From positions 1-15,342 of the forward strand of contig DASWVC010000035.1 of the NCBI GenBank assembly GCA_036401335.1: DNA of 15,342 nucleotides, written 5' to 3'. The translations under genes and the position numbers were made by a program. The first letter of the stretch is position 1. Each line of letters begins with the position of its first letter. Positions 1-6,511 of the stretch are shown here, in pieces. The notes below the pieces were generated by a model. It did not search any database. It was not told the DNA's origin and worked only from the letters and a program-made list of their open reading frames with translations. The DNA is from DASWVC01 sp036401335. Its GTDB lineage: Bacteria; Verrucomicrobiota; Verrucomicrobiia; Chthoniobacterales; JAFAMB01.

Positions 1-75
1 GGCCGACGCAAAGACCTCAAGAAATTCGAGGTTGTCATTGAAGATCTCAAGATGCTGATGGAAACGTGGCGATGA
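1..75 (+). CDS. C-terminal end of an unidentified protein (5' truncated)
   Basis: An open frame enters from the left edge and stops at a TGA at 73-75, leaving 24 residues. The tail is rich in Lys, Glu and Asp and alternates charged and hydrophobic residues (KDLKKFEVVIEDLKMLM), as a C-terminal amphipathic helix would. I do not recognise the family from so little. No clear terminator follows, and the next gene starts about 130 bases later. That the frame is coding is likely because it shares the strand of all other genes, but this is inference. Confidence 0.45.
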   Translation, partial: GRRKDLKKFEVVIEDLKMLMETWR

Positions 76-207
76 CCCCGGCCCGGCACCGCTGCGGATT
101 GATAACCTGATCTTTTTCTGTTTTCGCAAGATCTTCCTAAACACACCTTCGACAATGCTGGGTCTCCCGTTGATTTCCACGGCCGCCCATTGCAGTGTGG
201 GCGGGTC
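76..207. other. Intergenic gap with a small inverted repeat
   Basis: This non-coding gap lies between the truncated first gene and the DUF6580 gene. It holds an inverted repeat, GATCTT at 109-114 and AAGATC at 128-133, separated by 13 bases with a T-rich loop. A TTGATA at 99-104 resembles a -35 hexamer, but I find no convincing -10 at the right spacing. The promoter of the DUF6580-pdh cluster may lie here, but the sequence does not prove it. Confidence 0.3.
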
Positions 208-822
208 ATGCTTCCAGCCCTCGTCCTTACCCTCGGCTTCCTGCTCTACCGGCTGCTGTTTCTCCTGGCCGGAGCGCCCGTTCCGTGGGAGAACTTTTCG
301 CCGCTGGCGGCCATCTGCCTCTGCACCGGCGCCTACGCCCGAAACCGGCGAGACGTCGTTTGGCCCCTGGCCGGGCTCGCGGTATCCGACGTAGTCCTGA
401 ACGCGCATTACCATGTTACCCTTTTGGATACCCGGATGTTACCCGGGTATTTTTGTTTTCTGGCCCTTTTTGCCCTCGGCCGCGTGGTTCGCGGGGTTCC
501 ACGGCACCGCGTGCCATGGCTGCTCGGCGCAAGCGCAGCCGGGTCAATCCTTTATTACCTGGTCACGAACACGTTCGACTGGTGGTTCGATGGGCCCGCG
601 CCTTACGCGCTGACCCCGTACGCGCACAACCTGGCCGGTTGGTGGCAGGCGCTCACCATCGGTCACCCCGGGTTTCCGCCGACCTTGTTTTTTTTGCGAA
701 ACAGCCTTGCCAGTGACCTGCTTTTCACGGTCCTGTTTGTGGCTACCCAGACGGTTTTTTCTCCGGTTTCACGAATCCCGGTGGCGAGCCCGGTGCGCAC
801 ACCGAACCTTCCTGACATTTGA
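208..822 (+). CDS. DUF6580-type multi-pass membrane protein, putative transport protein
   Basis: A 204-residue very hydrophobic protein with about six predicted membrane segments (roughly residues 1-21, 28-45, 52-68, 80-95, 102-118 and 165-185). The NFSPLAA motif at residue 29, the SDVVLN stretch, the TNTFDWW motif and the FFLRNSLASDLLFT stretch near the C-terminus match what I know of DUF6580. That family is annotated as putative transport and resembles the membrane S components of ECF vitamin transporters. I chose the ATG at 208; an in-frame TTG at 190 would add six residues. No Shine-Dalgarno sequence is visible at either start. The gene ends 2 bases before pdhA, so the two are probably co-transcribed. 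The substrate is unknown. Next to an enzyme needing thiamine diphosphate and lipoate, uptake of a cofactor precursor is a reasonable guess but only that. A terminator-like hairpin lies inside the gene at 428-459. Confidence 0.8.
   Translation: MLPALVLTLGFLLYRLLFLLAGAPVPWENFSPLAAICLCTGAYARNRRDVVWPLAGLAVSDVVLNAHYHVTLLDTRMLPGYFCFLALFALGRVVRGVPRHRVPWLLGASAAGSILYYLVTNTFDWWFDGPAPYALTPYAHNLAGWWQALTIGHPGFPPTLFFLRNSLASDLLFTVLFVATQTVFSPVSRIPVASPVRTPNLPDI
428..459 (+). terminator. Terminator-like hairpin inside the DUF6580 gene
   Basis: ATACCCGG at 428-435 pairs perfectly with CCGGGTAT at 443-450 across a 7-base loop. The T-rich run TTTTTGTTTT follows immediately. This is the standard shape of an intrinsic terminator on the + strand, but it sits within a coding sequence. 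It may cause partial termination when the gene is poorly translated, or it may be chance. Confidence 0.35.
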
Positions 823-824
823 TT

Positions 825-1898
825 ATGAACACTTTGGTCGATACCCCTGCGCTGGCTGATGCTGCGATCAACCGAGGGCTGAAAAAGGAGGAGAAGGTGC
901 GTTTCCTGCGGGACATGTGCCGGATCCGGCGTTTTGAACAAACCTCGCTCAAGTATTACAACCTTGGCAAGATGGGCGGTTTTCTGCACCTCTACACCGG
1001 TCAGGAAGCGGTGGCCGTGGGAACCATCTCCCTGCTGGGCCCAAATGACCACGTCATTACGGCCTACCGCGATCACGGGCATGCGTTGGCCGTCGGAATG
1101 ACAATGGAGGAATGCATGGCGGAGCTTTTCGGCCGGGCAACCGGCTGCTCCAAAGGCAAAGGGGGCTCAATGCACTTCTTCGCGCCAGACAAGCGTTACT
1201 GGGGGGGGCACGGCATCGTGGCAGGCCAGACTCCGCTGGGCACAGGCATCGCTTATGCCCTTAAGTACAAAAGCATCAAAGGCTGCTGCTTGTGTTACCT
1301 GGGAGACGGTGCCATCAACCAGGGCACGTTTCACGAATCCTTGAATTTAGCCGGGCTGTTCCAATTGCCCGTAGTTTACGTCATCGAGAACAACGGCTAC
1401 TCGATGGGCACGAGCCTGAAGCGCTCGTCAGCGGTGCGCGACAACCTTGCCCAACGGGCGGAAGGGTACAACATTGCCTGGGACGTGTTCAAAGGGGAGG
1501 ACCTTTACGAAGTACGAGCAAAAACCCAGGAGGCAGTGCAGCGAGCGCGCGAACGCAGCGAGCCAAGCATCCTGGAAATCCAGACCTACCGCTATTACGG
1601 GCACTCGGTCGCGGATGCCAACGCCAAAAAATACCGCACCCCAGAAGAAATCGAACGTTACAAGACGGAACATGATCCCATCCAGATCTGGAGACGCCAC
1701 CTGCAGGACGAGGGTTTGATCGCGGAGGCGGACTACGAGGAGATTGACCGTCAGGCGAAGTACGAAGCCAATCAGGCGGTGCAGTTTGCCGAAGAAAGTC
1801 CCTTGCCGGCAGAGGCGGACATCATGAAGGACGTCTACTACGAGGTGGACCATCAAACCGAGGCGTCCCGGCAGGGAACCCATTTTTTTAATTCCTGA
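825..1898 (+). CDS. pdhA: Pyruvate dehydrogenase E1 component, alpha subunit
   Basis: This 357-residue protein is the thiamine-diphosphate-binding alpha half of E1. It works with PdhB to decarboxylate pyruvate and pass the acetyl group to lipoyl-E2 in the cytoplasm. The ThDP/Mg motif is clear, with GDG at residues 160-162 and the NN pair at 189-190 (ENNGYSMGT). The N-terminal MCRIRRFEQ and the GKMGGFLHLYTGQEA stretch are typical of E1 alpha. The active-site loop reads YYGHSVADANAKKYRT; compared with the eukaryotic YHGHSMSDPG loop, the first regulatory serine position is Ala, so control by phosphorylation at that site is not expected. The ATG at 825 is preferred over a TTG at 819, which overlaps the previous gene. 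It lies 2 bases after the DUF6580 stop and 9 bases before pdhB. A branched-chain 2-oxoacid E1 is the main alternative, but the length and the linked PDH-type E2 favour pyruvate. Confidence 0.93.
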   Translation: MNTLVDTPALADAAINRGLKKEEKVRFLRDMCRIRRFEQTSLKYYNLGKMGGFLHLYTGQEAVAVGTISLLGPNDHVITAYRDHGHALAVGMTMEECMAELFGRATGCSKGKGGSMHFFAPDKRYWGGHGIVAGQTPLGTGIAYALKYKSIKGCCLCYLGDGAINQGTFHESLNLAGLFQLPVVYVIENNGYSMGTSLKRSSAVRDNLAQRAEGYNIAWDVFKGEDLYEVRAKTQEAVQRARERSEPSILEIQTYRYYGHSVADANAKKYRTPEEIERYKTEHDPIQIWRRHLQDEGLIAEADYEEIDRQAKYEANQAVQFAEESPLPAEADIMKDVYYEVDHQTEASRQGTHFFNS

Positions 1899-1907
1899 CC
1901 AACCAAC

Positions 1908-2882
1908 ATGGCTTTACTGACTTACCGTGAGGCGTTGCGCGCCGGCCTGGATGAAGAGCTCGCTCGTGATGAGAACGTGGTGATCCTCGGCGAGGAGGTC
2001 GCCCAGTACAACGGCGCGTATAAGGTAACCGAGGGGCTTTGGAAAAAGTGGGGGGACCGCCGGCTGGTTGACACCCCGATCAGTGAAGCTGGGTTTATCG
2101 GCATGGGCATCGGGGCGGCGATGCTGGGTTTGCGTCCCGTCATGGAGCTGATGTTCTGGAGTTTTGCCTATGTGGCCTATGATCAGATCGTGAACAATGC
2201 AGGCTGCGTCCGCTACATGTCCGGAGGGCTGATAAATGTTCCCATCGTCATCCGGGGCCCGGCCAACGGCGGCACGAACGTGGGCGCCACGCATTCGCAC
2301 ACGCCGGAGAACCTGCTGGCCAACACGCCGGGGCTGAAGGTGGTGACGCCGGCCACGGCGGCAGACGCCAAGGGGCTGATCAAGACGGCCATCCGTGACA
2401 ATGATCCGGTGATGTTCATGGAGAATACCTTGCTGTACGGCGAGAAGTGGGAGGTGCCTGACGAAGAATACCTCATTCCGCTGGGGCTCGCCGACGTCAA
2501 ACGGCCTGGCAAAGATTTCACCCTGGTGGCACACGGCCGGGCGGTGCTGACCTGCCTGAAGGCCGCCGAACGCCTCGCGGCTGAACACAACATTGACGTG
2601 GAGGTGGTTGACCTTCGCTCGATCCGCCCGTTGGACGAGGAAACCGTGCTCGCATCGGTTCGCAAGACGCACCGCGCCCTCGTGGTGAACGAGAACAAAC
2701 CATTTTGCGGCGTGGGGGCCGAACTCGCTTCGCTGATCCAGGAGAAGGCGTTTGACGACCTGGACGCGCCGGTCGGCCGCATTTCTTCGGTCGACGCACC
2801 TGCGATTTACAGCCCGACCGTTGAACGAAAACAACTTCCGGACCCGGATCGGGTCATCGAAAAAGTGCTTCAACTCTGCTAA
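1908..2882 (+). CDS. pdhB: Pyruvate dehydrogenase E1 component, beta subunit
   Basis: This 324-residue protein has the normal length for the beta subunit of heterotetrameric E1. The N-terminal pyrimidine-binding transketolase domain starts MALLTYREALRAGLDEEL and carries VILGEEVAQYNGAYKVTEGL, in which the conserved Glu activates the ThDP aminopyrimidine. Further conserved blocks are DTPISEAGFIGMGIGAA, ANGGTNVGATHSHTPE and, in the C-terminal transketolase domain, VEVVDLRSIRPLDEETV followed by VVNENKPFCGVGAELAS. The ATG at 1908 follows the pdhA stop by 9 bases with no Shine-Dalgarno sequence (pyrimidine/A-rich ACCAACCAAC). Translation may therefore depend on coupling or an unstructured leader. 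It forms the alpha2-beta2 E1 with PdhA and docks on the E2 subunit-binding domain. Confidence 0.94.
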   Translation: MALLTYREALRAGLDEELARDENVVILGEEVAQYNGAYKVTEGLWKKWGDRRLVDTPISEAGFIGMGIGAAMLGLRPVMELMFWSFAYVAYDQIVNNAGCVRYMSGGLINVPIVIRGPANGGTNVGATHSHTPENLLANTPGLKVVTPATAADAKGLIKTAIRDNDPVMFMENTLLYGEKWEVPDEEYLIPLGLADVKRPGKDFTLVAHGRAVLTCLKAAERLAAEHNIDVEVVDLRSIRPLDEETVLASVRKTHRALVVNENKPFCGVGAELASLIQEKAFDDLDAPVGRISSVDAPAIYSPTVERKQLPDPDRVIEKVLQLC

Positions 2883-2896
2883 TCCCCCTTTCTCCC

Positions 2897-4285
2897 ATGC
2901 CCATCACGATTGAAATGCCGAAACTCAGCGACACCATGACCGAAGGGACCTTGGTGCGGTGGGTGAAAAAAGTTGGCGAGTCCGTCGCCGCCGGGGACAT
3001 CCTGGCCGAGGTCGAGACCGACAAAGCCACGATGGAAATGGAAGCGTTCGATGAGGGTATCCTGGGCGAGATTTTTGTCCAGGAAGGTCAAAAGGTGGAG
3101 GTCGGCCAGCGTTTGGCCCTGCTGCTCGGACCCGGTGAAAAGGCGGGAGACGCCGGGACGCCCAAACCACCGGCGGAGAAGCCGAAGGGTGCGGAGGCGG
3201 CCGGATCCAAGGCGAGCAAACCGGAGACCGCTAAACCGGAAATGCCGGCAACGAACGAATCCACGCAACAGGACCGGATCGAGGAAAAGCAGTCGGAAAG
3301 CAAAAGCCGGAACGAAGACCAGGTCAGTGCTTCTGCCAATGCGGCCTCTGCAGAGGAAACCCGCTTGAAGGCTTCGCCGCTCGCAAAAAAGCTGGCGGCT
3401 GAACTCCGGGTCGATTTAACAAGCCTCGCCGGCACCGGCCCGGGTGGACGGATCGTGCAGGCCGACGTCCGGCAGGCAAGCCAGCGTCCGGCGGCACCCG
3501 TGGCTCAGGCTGAGGAGACAAAGCCGGCGCCGGCGGCTGCTCCTGCCGGCAAGGAACCGGCGCCGGCGGCCAAACCGCAGGCGGCTGGGGCTGAAGACAA
3601 GCGCATTCCCCTCACCGGAATGCGCCGGGCAATTGCTTCCCGGTTGCTGGAAGCAAAAACCACGATTCCCCATTTTTACCTGCAGGCCGAAGTTGACGCT
3701 GAACCGCTGGTGAAATTCCGGCAGGAACTGAACGCCATCCTGGAACCAGCCGGGCAACCTAAACTGACGGTTAACGATTTTATCCTGAAAGCAGCGGCCG
3801 CGGCGGCAACCCGCGTGCCCCAGGCGAACGCCTCATTTGACGGCGATGCGATTGTTCAGTATGCCAACGTCCAGCTCGCGTGCGCTGTGGCGGTCGAAGA
3901 TGGCCTGGTGACACCGGTGATCAAACAAGCCCAGCTGAAATCACTCGGCCAGATCAGTGCCGAGGTGAAGGATCTGGCCAGTCGAGCCCGCTCCAAAAAA
4001 TTGAAACCGGAGGAATACCAGGGAGGCACGATTACGGTCTCGAACTTGGGCGGGTACGGCGTCGAACAGTTTTTTGCGATCATCAATCCGCCGCAATCGC
4101 TCATCGTTGCGGTTGGTGCGATTGTAAAGAAGCCGGTGGTTGCAGCGGACGGTTCGCTGCGGGCAGGCCAACGGGTTATGCTCAGCATCAGCTGCGATCA
4201 CCGGGTGGTGGACGGAGCGATTGGGGCGCAGTTCCTGGGTGAATTAAAGAAGCTGGTGGAAAACCCGCTTCTGCTCATGGTCTAG
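2897..4285 (+). CDS. pdhC: Dihydrolipoamide acetyltransferase (E2 of pyruvate dehydrogenase)
   Basis: This 462-residue protein is the structural core that transfers acetyl groups from lipoamide to CoA. It has one N-terminal lipoyl domain (about 1-78) with the lipoylated lysine at K43 in the motif ETDKAT. A Pro/Ala/Lys/Glu-rich linker (about 79-155) follows. The E1/E3-binding domain is at about 158-194 (ASPLAKKLAAE to GTGPGGRIVQADV). A second Ala/Pro linker (195-232) leads into the catalytic acetyltransferase domain (about 235-462). Its active site SCDHRVVDG places the catalytic His at 435 and Asp at 439, and the chain ends with the usual LLLM-type C-terminus. A single lipoyl domain is the minimal arrangement; many Gram-negative PDH E2 proteins have two or three. 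The first linker is long and unusually rich in charged and Gln/Ser residues. The gene starts 14 bases after pdhB with no Shine-Dalgarno sequence. The linkage to pdhA, pdhB and lpd supports acetyl-CoA production rather than 2-oxoglutarate oxidation. Confidence 0.94.
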   Translation: MPITIEMPKLSDTMTEGTLVRWVKKVGESVAAGDILAEVETDKATMEMEAFDEGILGEIFVQEGQKVEVGQRLALLLGPGEKAGDAGTPKPPAEKPKGAEAAGSKASKPETAKPEMPATNESTQQDRIEEKQSESKSRNEDQVSASANAASAEETRLKASPLAKKLAAELRVDLTSLAGTGPGGRIVQADVRQASQRPAAPVAQAEETKPAPAAAPAGKEPAPAAKPQAAGAEDKRIPLTGMRRAIASRLLEAKTTIPHFYLQAEVDAEPLVKFRQELNAILEPAGQPKLTVNDFILKAAAAAATRVPQANASFDGDAIVQYANVQLACAVAVEDGLVTPVIKQAQLKSLGQISAEVKDLASRARSKKLKPEEYQGGTITVSNLGGYGVEQFFAIINPPQSLIVAVGAIVKKPVVAADGSLRAGQRVMLSISCDHRVVDGAIGAQFLGELKKLVENPLLLMV

Positions 4286-4318
4286 CACCCGGGCCAGGGA
4301 GGTTGCGTCCCGAAGCAC

Positions 4319-4351
4319 TGCCGCCGGTGTTCGCCATGGGCAGCGGCGGCA
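4319..4351 (+). promoter_or_regulatory. Hairpin in the pdhC-lpd spacer
   Basis: TGCCGCCG at 4319-4326 and CGGCGGCA at 4344-4351 form a perfect 8-bp stem with a 17-base loop, ending 8 bases before the lpd start codon. The loop contains an alternative in-frame ATG (4336). It could tune translation or stability of lpd mRNA relative to the E1/E2 genes. Function is inferred only. Confidence 0.25.
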
Positions 4352-4359
4352 CTACTTTT

Positions 4360-5736
4360 ATGAAATACGATCTGATTGTGGTTGGCGGTGGGCCGGCAGG
4401 GTACGTCGGAGCCATCCGAGCCGCTCAGCTTGGCAAGAAGGTGGCGTGCGTCGAGAAAGAGCGGGCAGGAGGAACCTGCCTTAACTGGGGGTGCATTCCC
4501 ACCAAGTCGCTGCTCCGCAACGCCGAACTTTTTCACCTGCTGCAGCACCGGGCCGGCGAATACGGCTTCAAGTTCGACAACCTGGACTTTGACTGGAAAA
4601 AGGTGATCGGTCGAAGCCGCAATGTGGCGGACAAGCTCGCCGGCGGCGTGGAATTTCTGTTTAAGAAAAACAAGGTCGACTATTTAAAGGGAGAAGCGGC
4701 CGTCGCCGGGCCGGGCCGGGTGACGTACAAGGGTGCGGACGGCAAAGCTCAATCGCTTGAGGGAGACCACATTCTAATCGCGACGGGCACGGTAGCGCGC
4801 AAGTTGCCAGGATTGCCGGTAAATGGAAAGACGGTCGTTACCGCCCACGACGCCATGATTCTGGATCCTCGTCCGGCCCGCCTGATCATTATCGGTGCCG
4901 GCGCCATCGGCGTGGAGTTCGCTTATTTCTACAATGCTTTCGGGACAGAAGTGACACTGGTTGAGATGCTGCCTGCCGTGTTGCCGGTGGAGGATCAGGA
5001 GGTCAGTGCCACGCTCGCGAAATCGCTTGCCAAACAGGGCATTAGAATTTTGACAAACACTAAGGTGACCAAAACGGAAAGCGACGCCCAAGGCGTGCGG
5101 ATCACCGTGGAGGGCGCGAAATCACAAACGCTGGAGGCCGATTGCGCCTTGGTTGCCATTGGCGTGGTGCCAGTGGTGCCGCCCTGCCCTGAACTGGCGA
5201 CCGACAAACGTGGTTTTATCACGGTGGATGACCGGTACCAGACCAGTGTTCCCGGGATCTATGCAGCCGGCGACGTCATTGGTGCGCCCTGGCTCGCCCA
5301 TGTGGCCAGCTGGGAAGCGATCCAGGCAGTGGAAGGCCTGTTTACCGAGCACCGCCCGAAAAAAGTGACCTTTTTCCCGGGATGCACCTATTGCCAGCCT
5401 CAGGTGGCCAGTGTCGGCATGACCGAGCAAGCGGCCAAAGAAAAAGGGGTTAAATTCAAGGTGGGCAAGTTCCCGTTCTCGGCGAGCGGGAAAGCATTGG
5501 CAGTCGGCGAAGCGGAAGGTTTTGTGAAATTGATCATCGGGGAACCCCACGGAGAAATCCTCGGGGCCCACATCATTGGCCCGGAAGCGACGGAACTGAT
5601 TGCGGAGCTTACCTTGGCCATGACCCTCGAATCGACCTACGAGGAGATTGAGGCAACTATCCATGCGCATCCGACGTTGAGTGAAGCGGTCCACGAGGCG
5701 ACCGGGGCGGCCTTCAACCTGGCCATCCACATTTGA
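4360..5736 (+). CDS. lpd: Dihydrolipoamide dehydrogenase (E3)
   Basis: This 458-residue flavoprotein reoxidises dihydrolipoamide on E2 and reduces NAD+. The FAD-binding motif VVGGGPAGY starts at residue 7. The redox disulfide is C40/C45 in GGTCLNWGCIPTKS, and the NAD-binding GAGAIG is at 179-184. The second FAD contact is the IYAAGDVIG stretch. The dimer-interface catalytic pair is H437 and E442 in HAHPTLSEA. All catalytic residues are present and length is normal. I chose the ATG at 4360 because MKYDLIVVGGG is the usual E3 N-terminus; upstream in-frame starts would only add a non-conserved tail. The gene follows pdhC by 74 bases, the widest gap in the cluster, containing a hairpin. It may also serve 2-oxoglutarate dehydrogenase or glycine cleavage, as E3 commonly does. 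Confidence 0.95.
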   Translation: MKYDLIVVGGGPAGYVGAIRAAQLGKKVACVEKERAGGTCLNWGCIPTKSLLRNAELFHLLQHRAGEYGFKFDNLDFDWKKVIGRSRNVADKLAGGVEFLFKKNKVDYLKGEAAVAGPGRVTYKGADGKAQSLEGDHILIATGTVARKLPGLPVNGKTVVTAHDAMILDPRPARLIIIGAGAIGVEFAYFYNAFGTEVTLVEMLPAVLPVEDQEVSATLAKSLAKQGIRILTNTKVTKTESDAQGVRITVEGAKSQTLEADCALVAIGVVPVVPPCPELATDKRGFITVDDRYQTSVPGIYAAGDVIGAPWLAHVASWEAIQAVEGLFTEHRPKKVTFFPGCTYCQPQVASVGMTEQAAKEKGVKFKVGKFPFSASGKALAVGEAEGFVKLIIGEPHGEILGAHIIGPEATELIAELTLAMTLESTYEEIEATIHAHPTLSEAVHEATGAAFNLAIHI

Positions 5737-5737
5737 A

Positions 5738-5765
5738 TTGTAACAATTGTGTAAACTGTAACAAT
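5738..5765. promoter_or_regulatory. Direct repeats TGTAACAAT just after lpd
   Basis: TGTAACAAT occurs twice, at 5739-5747 and 5757-5765, exactly 18 bases apart, with a related TGTAAAC between them at 5750-5756. The first copy lies in a dyad (TTGT-A-ACAA at 5738-5746) and overlaps the perfect palindrome ACAATTGT at 5743-5750. The AT-rich block contrasts sharply with GC-rich surroundings. The spacing suggests a tandem protein-binding site. No regulator is identified. Confidence 0.35.
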
Positions 5766-5843
5766 CAATTCCGTTTTACGATTGGAACTAGGCCGGGGCC
5801 AAGCGAAGTCGAAAGTAAAAGGTCTCTTCGTGGCGTCTCGTAG

Positions 5844-5939
5844 GGCGGCGAGTCCCTTCGCCGCCGCGGCACGATGGGGCCTCCGGTAGGGGTGCTTGTC
5901 CGCAAGCGCCCTCCTTCAATGCCTGCCGGCACTGAAGGG
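5844..5939. repeat. Three adjacent hairpins, REP-like intergenic element
   Basis: Hairpin 1: GGCGGCGA (5844-5851) with TCGCCGCC (5858-5865), 6-base loop. Hairpin 2: bases 5889-5898 with 5903-5912, around CTTG-TCCG-CAAG, 10 bp including two G-T pairs. Hairpin 3: CCTTCA and TGCC (5913-5923) with GGCA and TGAAGG (5928-5938), 10 pairs with one A-C mismatch and a 4-base loop. Hairpins 2 and 3 abut directly. The clustering in a gene-free interval resembles dispersed palindromic repeats (REP/BIME-like). Whether it recurs elsewhere in the genome cannot be seen here. Confidence 0.45.
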
Positions 5940-6098
5940 ATTCACCGGCCCACCGAACCGGGGCTCGATCCGAGACACGTGTGAACCTGAACCGGCCGCA
6001 CCCGCTGGCCTTATTCCGGGCTTTTCGGGAACAATTTTGGGAGGACGGGATTGGCAAAACCGCAATGTGGACGGGCGGTGAAGACGACCCGCAACAAC

Positions 6099-6302
6099 GG
6101 TGAATAACTCCGAACAACTCTGGCCGGCCTGGGGTTGTTCTTGGCTGTTCAAGCACGGCTCTGAAGTTATGCACCGGGTTATTCAGCCTGTGAATCCGCT
6201 CGGGAAGCCAATCGCCAGCGATTTCTGGCACCTGTTCACATGCTTAAGATTAAGAAGCTTGGTGGGTCTATAAAAAGAAAATCTTAATCAGCCTGGGGAT
6301 AA
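6099..6302. other. Cluster of DnaA-box-like nonamers beside an AT-rich tract, possible origin or DnaA-bound region
   Basis: Compared with TTATNCACA, I find these near-matches. Minus-strand TTATTCACC at 6099-6107 (8 of 9), plus-strand TTATGCACC at 6167-6175 (8 of 9) and plus-strand TTATTCAGC at 6179-6187 (7 of 9). Also a minus-strand GGATTCACA around 6189-6197 (7 of 9), plus-strand CTGTTCACA around 6232-6240 (7 of 9) and minus-strand TTATCCCCA at 6294-6302 (8 of 9). Between the last two lies an AT-rich stretch (about 6241-6290) with inverted copies GATTAAGA at 6248-6255 and TCTTAATC at 6282-6289. Clustered boxes plus an AT-rich unwinding-like element are the hallmarks of oriC. There is no exact consensus box, dnaA is not in the window, and genes on both sides run the same way, so this is tentative. 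Confidence 0.3.
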
Positions 6303-6359
6303 CTTCGTGTACCGGGAGCTTGGACAGCAGGGTCAAACGGAAGCTGACGCGCACCAGAT

Positions 6360-6420
6360 CAGGATGCAGCGGTTGCGGGCATCCTGCCTGAACGCTTGCC
6401 CACCGGGCCGCTGGTGGGCA
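6360..6420 (+). promoter_or_regulatory. Two perfect hairpins in the presumed hom leader
   Basis: CAGGATGC (6360-6367) pairs with GCATCCTG (6379-6386), 11-base loop. Ten bases later TGCCCACC (6397-6404) pairs with GGTGGGCA (6413-6420), 8-base loop. No T-run follows, so neither is a standard terminator. They lie about 90 to 150 bases ahead of hom and could belong to a cis-acting leader. I cannot match them to a known riboswitch, and no Thr/Ile-rich leader peptide is evident. Confidence 0.3.
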
Positions 6421-6511
6421 CCGTTCGCCGGCTGGAAAGCAGGGCTGATCGCCCACCCACTTCTCCCCTTTACACCTCCTGGCGATTCCGCGACAGTTGC
6501 GGTCCTTTGTT

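Larger units (their letters stand above)
5737..6511. other. Long structured intergenic region between lpd and hom
   Basis: About 775 bases contain no open frame that I can support as a gene. From left to right it holds an AT-rich block with TGTAACAAT repeats, three adjacent hairpins (5844-5939), a DnaA-box-like cluster with an AT-rich tract (6099-6302), and two perfect hairpins in what is probably the hom leader (6360-6420). Frames on either strand here encode Arg/Pro/Cys-rich translations of the kind produced by GC-rich non-coding DNA. Confidence 0.7.

Noticed and set aside
1914..2873. A 319-residue minus-strand frame opposite pdhB
   Set aside because: It is the antisense shadow of a well-supported gene; its His/Arg/Val-rich composition is typical of such shadows.
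5788..6231. A 147-residue open frame on the minus strand in the lpd-hom gap
   Set aside because: The translation is rich in Arg, Pro, Cys and Gly without a recognisable domain and runs through the hairpin cluster. It looks like a chance frame in GC-rich DNA.
6244..6274. TTAAGA and TATAAA as a hom promoter
   Set aside because: The -10 match is good, but the possible -35 hexamers are weak and at 13 or 19 bases spacing, so I did not list it as a feature.
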